Shown in pieces: positions 5,116 through 7,465 of a stretch of 7,465 nucleotides of DNA; position 1 is the stretch's first letter, and every line of letters starts with the position of its first letter. A program made the translations under genes and the position numbers. Below the pieces are notes generated by a model. It saw nothing but the letters and a program-made list of their open reading frames with translations, ran no database searches and was not told where the DNA came from. This DNA is from CAMYLR01 sp039588915 (lineage in GTDB: Bacteria; Gemmatimonadota; Gemmatimonadetes; JACCXV01; JAHWKZ01): positions 1 to 7,465 of the forward strand of contig JBDGYV010000079.1 in the NCBI GenBank assembly GCA_039588915.1, in the 5' to 3' direction.

Positions 5116-7068
5116 ATGCCCGCGTACGCTCCCAAGTTCATTCTGACAATACTGACGGTCGTCGGATGCTTGCTTCTAGGTCGGGGGTCCCCGTTGGGTG
5201 CTGCAACGGTACAGCAGCCGATCGATCCATTAGCTGAAGGAGAGACCGAAGCAATCTATTACACTGCCCCCACCTTGCAGGTTCGGTACCTCTCGTCTGC
5301 TACGGCAGCTGTCACAGTGATCGATCGCCACGACATCGAAGTCTCGGGAGCACGGACGATTGGGGAGCTGCTGCGCCATGCACCGGGCGTTTACGTGAGT
5401 AGCAATGGTACCAGAGGCGGATTCAGCGTGGCCCAAATCCGCGGTGGAGATCCCAATTTCACTCTCGTTCTACTCGACGGCATACCGCTCAATGACACTA
5501 CTGATCAGGTTGGAGGAGCGTACAACTTGGAGAGTTTGTCCACTGCGGACGTCGAGAGGATAGAGATCATCCGCGGTCCTCTCTCTCACCATCTCGGTTC
5601 GGCGGCGCTTGGAGGAGTGGTGAACATCTTGACTCGCCGTGGCGAGTCCGAGAATCCGCAACAGGGGCTTGTGCTCAGTGCTGGAAACGCCTCTCTGCTA
5701 AGAGGAGCCGGGTTTGTCTCTGGTGGTAACAGTGCCGAGAATCATTTCCTGGGGGCGTCTTGGGAAGAGGAAGAGGGTCGCATAGCCGACGACAGCTTCG
5801 AGCATTTTGATATCAACGGAAATCTCGGGGTTCTTGTGGGCGACCGAGCGGACCTGATGTTTAGAGCCCGCTTCTCGGCGTGGGAAGCGAACGATTATCC
5901 CGAAGCTTCCGGGGGACCGATGTTCGGTTCCGGAGACGTGCGGCGATCAGACAACACCGAGATCAGCGTCGCTGTCGAGTTCGCGTTTGGCGAGGTTGAT
6001 CGTAAGCGCCAGAAGCTCACCGCCGCAATGTACCGCCACGACTTGAATCGGGTGAGTCCCGGGATCGACTCCGTAGTCCCGGCTGCAAGCGAGGAGACCG
6101 AGTTCACGAGAGCGAGAATCGGGTGGGTTACGACGTTGTATTCAAGCGCGCAGACCCAGGTAAGTATAGGGACCGATGTCAGTCGCGAGACGGGGACAAA
6201 TGTCAGCTCCCTAGATTTCCCGCCGGAATTCGGGGGTAGCATGGCGGGCGACTATACGATCGATCGGAACACCGGTGGAGTTTTTGCTGAGCTGGATGCT
6301 GTCCGGGGTGACTTGGTCGTTGAGATCGGGTCGCGTCTTGATATGTCAGAAGGGCACGGAGCAGAGTGGAACCCCCGCGCCGGTATCAGCTTCCGCCCGC
6401 AAAGTGGCCACACTCGCTTACACGCGTCGGTTGGCCGTGCCTTCAAGTTGCCGAGTTTCTTTGCTTTGGCGAGCCCACGGGAACTCGGAGGCAACCCTGA
6501 CCTAAGTCCAGAGACGACTCTTGGCGGGGACCTAGGAGTCGAGCAATCCTTCCTGGGTTCGAGAATAGAGACGAGACTCATCTGGTTCTACAATCGGTAC
6601 AAGAATCTCGTCGACTTCGATTTTGACACCTTCCAGCACGTCAACCGCTTGGACGTCGAGTCGCAGGGGATCGAGCTGTCCCTGGTTTGGAACGCCACTC
6701 CCGGCGTAACGGTCGAAACCGACATGACGTTCAACCAGGTCGAGAACCTCGGCTCTTCGGAGGATCTGCTCCATCGGCCCACGTGGTTTGGTACCGCAAG
6801 AGTAACCTGGCAGCCGGATCAAGACATAACTCTATCGCTAGATGGCCAAACGGTTTCGCGAAGTCTTGATCGCCAGATTCCGGTGCCTGACCGAGATTCG
6901 GTGAAGGGCTATCAACTCGTTGGTCTTTCTGGTTCCTGGCGTTTCAAAGACGAGTGGGAGCTCGAAGGAAGGATAGACAACATCTTGGGCGACGTCTACG
7001 AGACCTTTATTGGTTTTCCGGGCCCAGGACGTTCGATACGCCTTGGTCTGGGGTACCGATGGCGCTAG
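5116..7068 (+). CDS. TonB-dependent outer-membrane receptor (BtuB-like)
   Basis: A 650-residue outer-membrane receptor that would import a scarce ligand (cobalamin, siderophore or other organic compound) using energy from TonB-ExbBD, which are not in the window. Residues 8-30 are a signal peptide ending GAA. TEAIYYTAP (44-52) is a plausible TonB box. The plug domain spans about 60-174, with VTVIDRHDIEVSGARTIGELL (66-86), LLDGIPLND (119-127) and ERIEIIRGPLSHHLGSAALG (147-166), which matches the conserved IxRGP-S-x-x-GS-A-GGV pattern. The rest is a beta-barrel with alternating strands, including NPRAGISFRPQSGHTRLHAS (418-437 region), FKLPSFF, NPDLSPETT and a C-terminal strand GRSIRLGLGYRWR. It ends in Trp-Arg rather than an aromatic residue. 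Length is typical of the BtuB/FepA class. The start has no Shine-Dalgarno and a -10-like box 12 bp upstream, so a leaderless message is possible. Substrate not assignable. Confidence 0.92.
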   Translation: MPAYAPKFILTILTVVGCLLLGRGSPLGAATVQQPIDPLAEGETEAIYYTAPTLQVRYLSSATAAVTVIDRHDIEVSGARTIGELLRHAPGVYVSSNGTRGGFSVAQIRGGDPNFTLVLLDGIPLNDTTDQVGGAYNLESLSTADVERIEIIRGPLSHHLGSAALGGVVNILTRRGESENPQQGLVLSAGNASLLRGAGFVSGGNSAENHFLGASWEEEEGRIADDSFEHFDINGNLGVLVGDRADLMFRARFSAWEANDYPEASGGPMFGSGDVRRSDNTEISVAVEFAFGEVDRKRQKLTAAMYRHDLNRVSPGIDSVVPAASEETEFTRARIGWVTTLYSSAQTQVSIGTDVSRETGTNVSSLDFPPEFGGSMAGDYTIDRNTGGVFAELDAVRGDLVVEIGSRLDMSEGHGAEWNPRAGISFRPQSGHTRLHASVGRAFKLPSFFALASPRELGGNPDLSPETTLGGDLGVEQSFLGSRIETRLIWFYNRYKNLVDFDFDTFQHVNRLDVESQGIELSLVWNATPGVTVETDMTFNQVENLGSSEDLLHRPTWFGTARVTWQPDQDITLSLDGQTVSRSLDRQIPVPDRDSVKGYQLVGLSGSWRFKDEWELEGRIDNILGDVYETFIGFPGPGRSIRLGLGYRWR

Positions 7069-7122
7069 AGTCGTTAGCTGAGACCGAGGGGCTAGGGTGG
7101 GGCTCCACCGGTTTAAGAGGAT

Positions 7123-7141
7123 GGTAACAAGAGCGGTAACA
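7123..7141 (+). repeat. Tandem GGTRACAA pair upstream of junction D (putative second arm)
   Basis: GGTAACAA (7123-7130), GAGC, GGTAACA (7135-7141), again with a 12-bp period and in the same orientation as the pairs that follow the hairpins. It stands 78 bp upstream of the anticodon-loop start of the tRNA fragment, on the other side of the core from the pair at 7333. A small inverted repeat GGTGG-GGCT-CCACC at 7096-7109 precedes it; it has no T run and is not a terminator. Confidence 0.52.
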
Positions 7142-7215
7142 GAGTTGCCTCGCGCTAACCAGCACGAACAAGCATCGTACCCGGAAGAGGTTTGTTCCGA
7201 ATACTCTGTTCCAGC

Positions 7216-7260
7216 CTGATAAGCGTGAGGTCGGTGGTTCAACTCCACCCAGGCCCACCA
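7216..7260 (+). repeat. tRNA-Ile(GAU) 3' part, junction D (putative att core)
   Basis: The complete anticodon loop CTGATAA (7216-7222, anticodon GAU at 7218-7220) is followed by GCGTG (anticodon stem), AGGTC (variable), GGTGG TTCAACT CCACC (T arm), CAGGCCC (acceptor), A and CCA at 7258-7260. The last 42 bases equal junction A. The anticodon stem partner CACGC and everything 5' of it are missing: CCAG upstream does not pair. So this is a tRNA 3' part, not a gene. Identity with junction A begins exactly in the anticodon loop, a common crossover position for tRNA-targeting tyrosine integrases. Confidence 0.87.
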
Positions 7261-7264
7261 TGAG

Positions 7265-7291
7265 GAAGCCCCGTCACGGCGGGGCTTCTTT
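7265..7291 (+). terminator. Intrinsic terminator of junction D
   Basis: Unchanged 24-bp hairpin with TTT after it, 4 bp past the CCA of the tRNA part and 196 bp after the TonB receptor stop. It is the first terminator-like structure downstream of the receptor and could end its message. Confidence 0.8.
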
Positions 7292-7332
7292 GGTTCTGGT
7301 GGTGGGCGTTTTGATGGCCTCCTCAGAGGCGT

Positions 7333-7350
7333 GGTAACAAGCGTGGTGAC
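7333..7350 (+). repeat. Tandem GGTRACAA pair, junction D
   Basis: GGTAACAA (7333-7340), GCGT, GGTGAC (7345-7350): 12-bp period, beginning 44 bp after the hairpin. The second copy ends in TGG rather than AAG. The four-base spacer differs from junctions A and B, so the pair has diverged while position and period are kept. Confidence 0.55.
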
Positions 7351-7465
7351 TGGAACTTCGGCCTGAGATCGCACCAGTACACGTCGTTGCGAGGGGATTT
7401 CCCCACGGTTGGAGCCCGATCTTCGTGACGGCCCGCCGTTCTGGATCTTCTCCTGGAGCTTGATG
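7351..7465. other. Right edge, no recognisable gene
   Basis: All frames were read and none gives a known motif. GGGG-ATTT-CCCC at 7393-7404 is too small to call. The minus strand is open from the window edge through the junction, but that frame is antisense to the tRNA fragment and receptor and is not credible as a protein. A gene of the next element may start just outside. Confidence 0.4.

Noticed and set aside
7096..7109. Hairpin GGTGG-GGCT-CCACC as a terminator for the TonB receptor
   Set aside because: The stem has only 5 bp and no T run follows; the hairpin at 7265 is a much better candidate.
7211..7260. A functional tRNA-Ile gene
   Set aside because: Only the anticodon loop to CCA is present; upstream bases cannot form the acceptor 5' strand, the D arm or the 5' anticodon stem. 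The same holds at 200-241.
6838..7374. A 178-codon minus-strand frame at the right edge
   Set aside because: It runs antisense across the junction repeats, the tRNA part and the end of the TonB receptor gene, with low-complexity composition and no family motif.

Overview
The window reads as GC-rich DNA from a Gram-negative bacterium. A TonB-dependent outer-membrane receptor, a membrane-anchored c-type cytochrome and Sec-type signal peptides all imply an outer membrane and periplasm. Codon usage and protein types would fit a soil or marine lineage such as Gemmatimonadota, Acidobacteriota or Myxococcota, but nothing here fixes the phylum.

The striking feature is layout. Small, functionally unrelated gene groups are separated by recurring junction modules made of the 3' part of a tRNA-Ile(GAU) gene, a 9-bp-stem intrinsic terminator and, about 43 bp further on, a tandem pair of GGTRACAA words with a 12-bp period. 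Junctions A (200-333) and D (7216-7350) carry the tRNA 3' part from the anticodon loop to CCA. Junctions B (1956-2056) and C (2721-2763) keep only the last bases of the acceptor. An extra GGTRACAA pair (7123-7141) sits upstream of junction D. No intact tRNA and no integrase gene lies in the window. I read this as a serial pile-up of integrative elements at a tRNA-Ile attachment site, with each junction being an att core plus one arm.

Region by region: (1) 2-193, the 3' end of a DUF2182 membrane-protein gene, ending 6 bp before junction A. (2) Between A and B, a minus-strand pair: an AraC-family regulator (1052-1912) and a DUF6265 protein (529-1044), 7 bp apart. (3) Between B and C, one gene for a secreted SnoaL/NTF2-like protein (2133-2669). 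(4) Between C and D, four genes: a cytosolic SnoaL/NTF2-like protein (2880-3269, +), a secreted ScyD/ScyE-type beta-propeller (3266-4384, -), a mono-haem cytochrome c (4450-4953, -) and a TonB-dependent receptor (5116-7068, +) that is divergent from the cytochrome. (5) After junction D, 7351-7465 holds nothing I can recognise.

Functional links are clear only inside each cassette. The regulator and DUF6265 gene look like one transcription unit. The cytochrome and beta-propeller look like an operon facing the receptor across a 162-bp shared intergenic region, which would fit uptake of a ligand coupled to a periplasmic or membrane redox step; the substrate cannot be read from the sequence.
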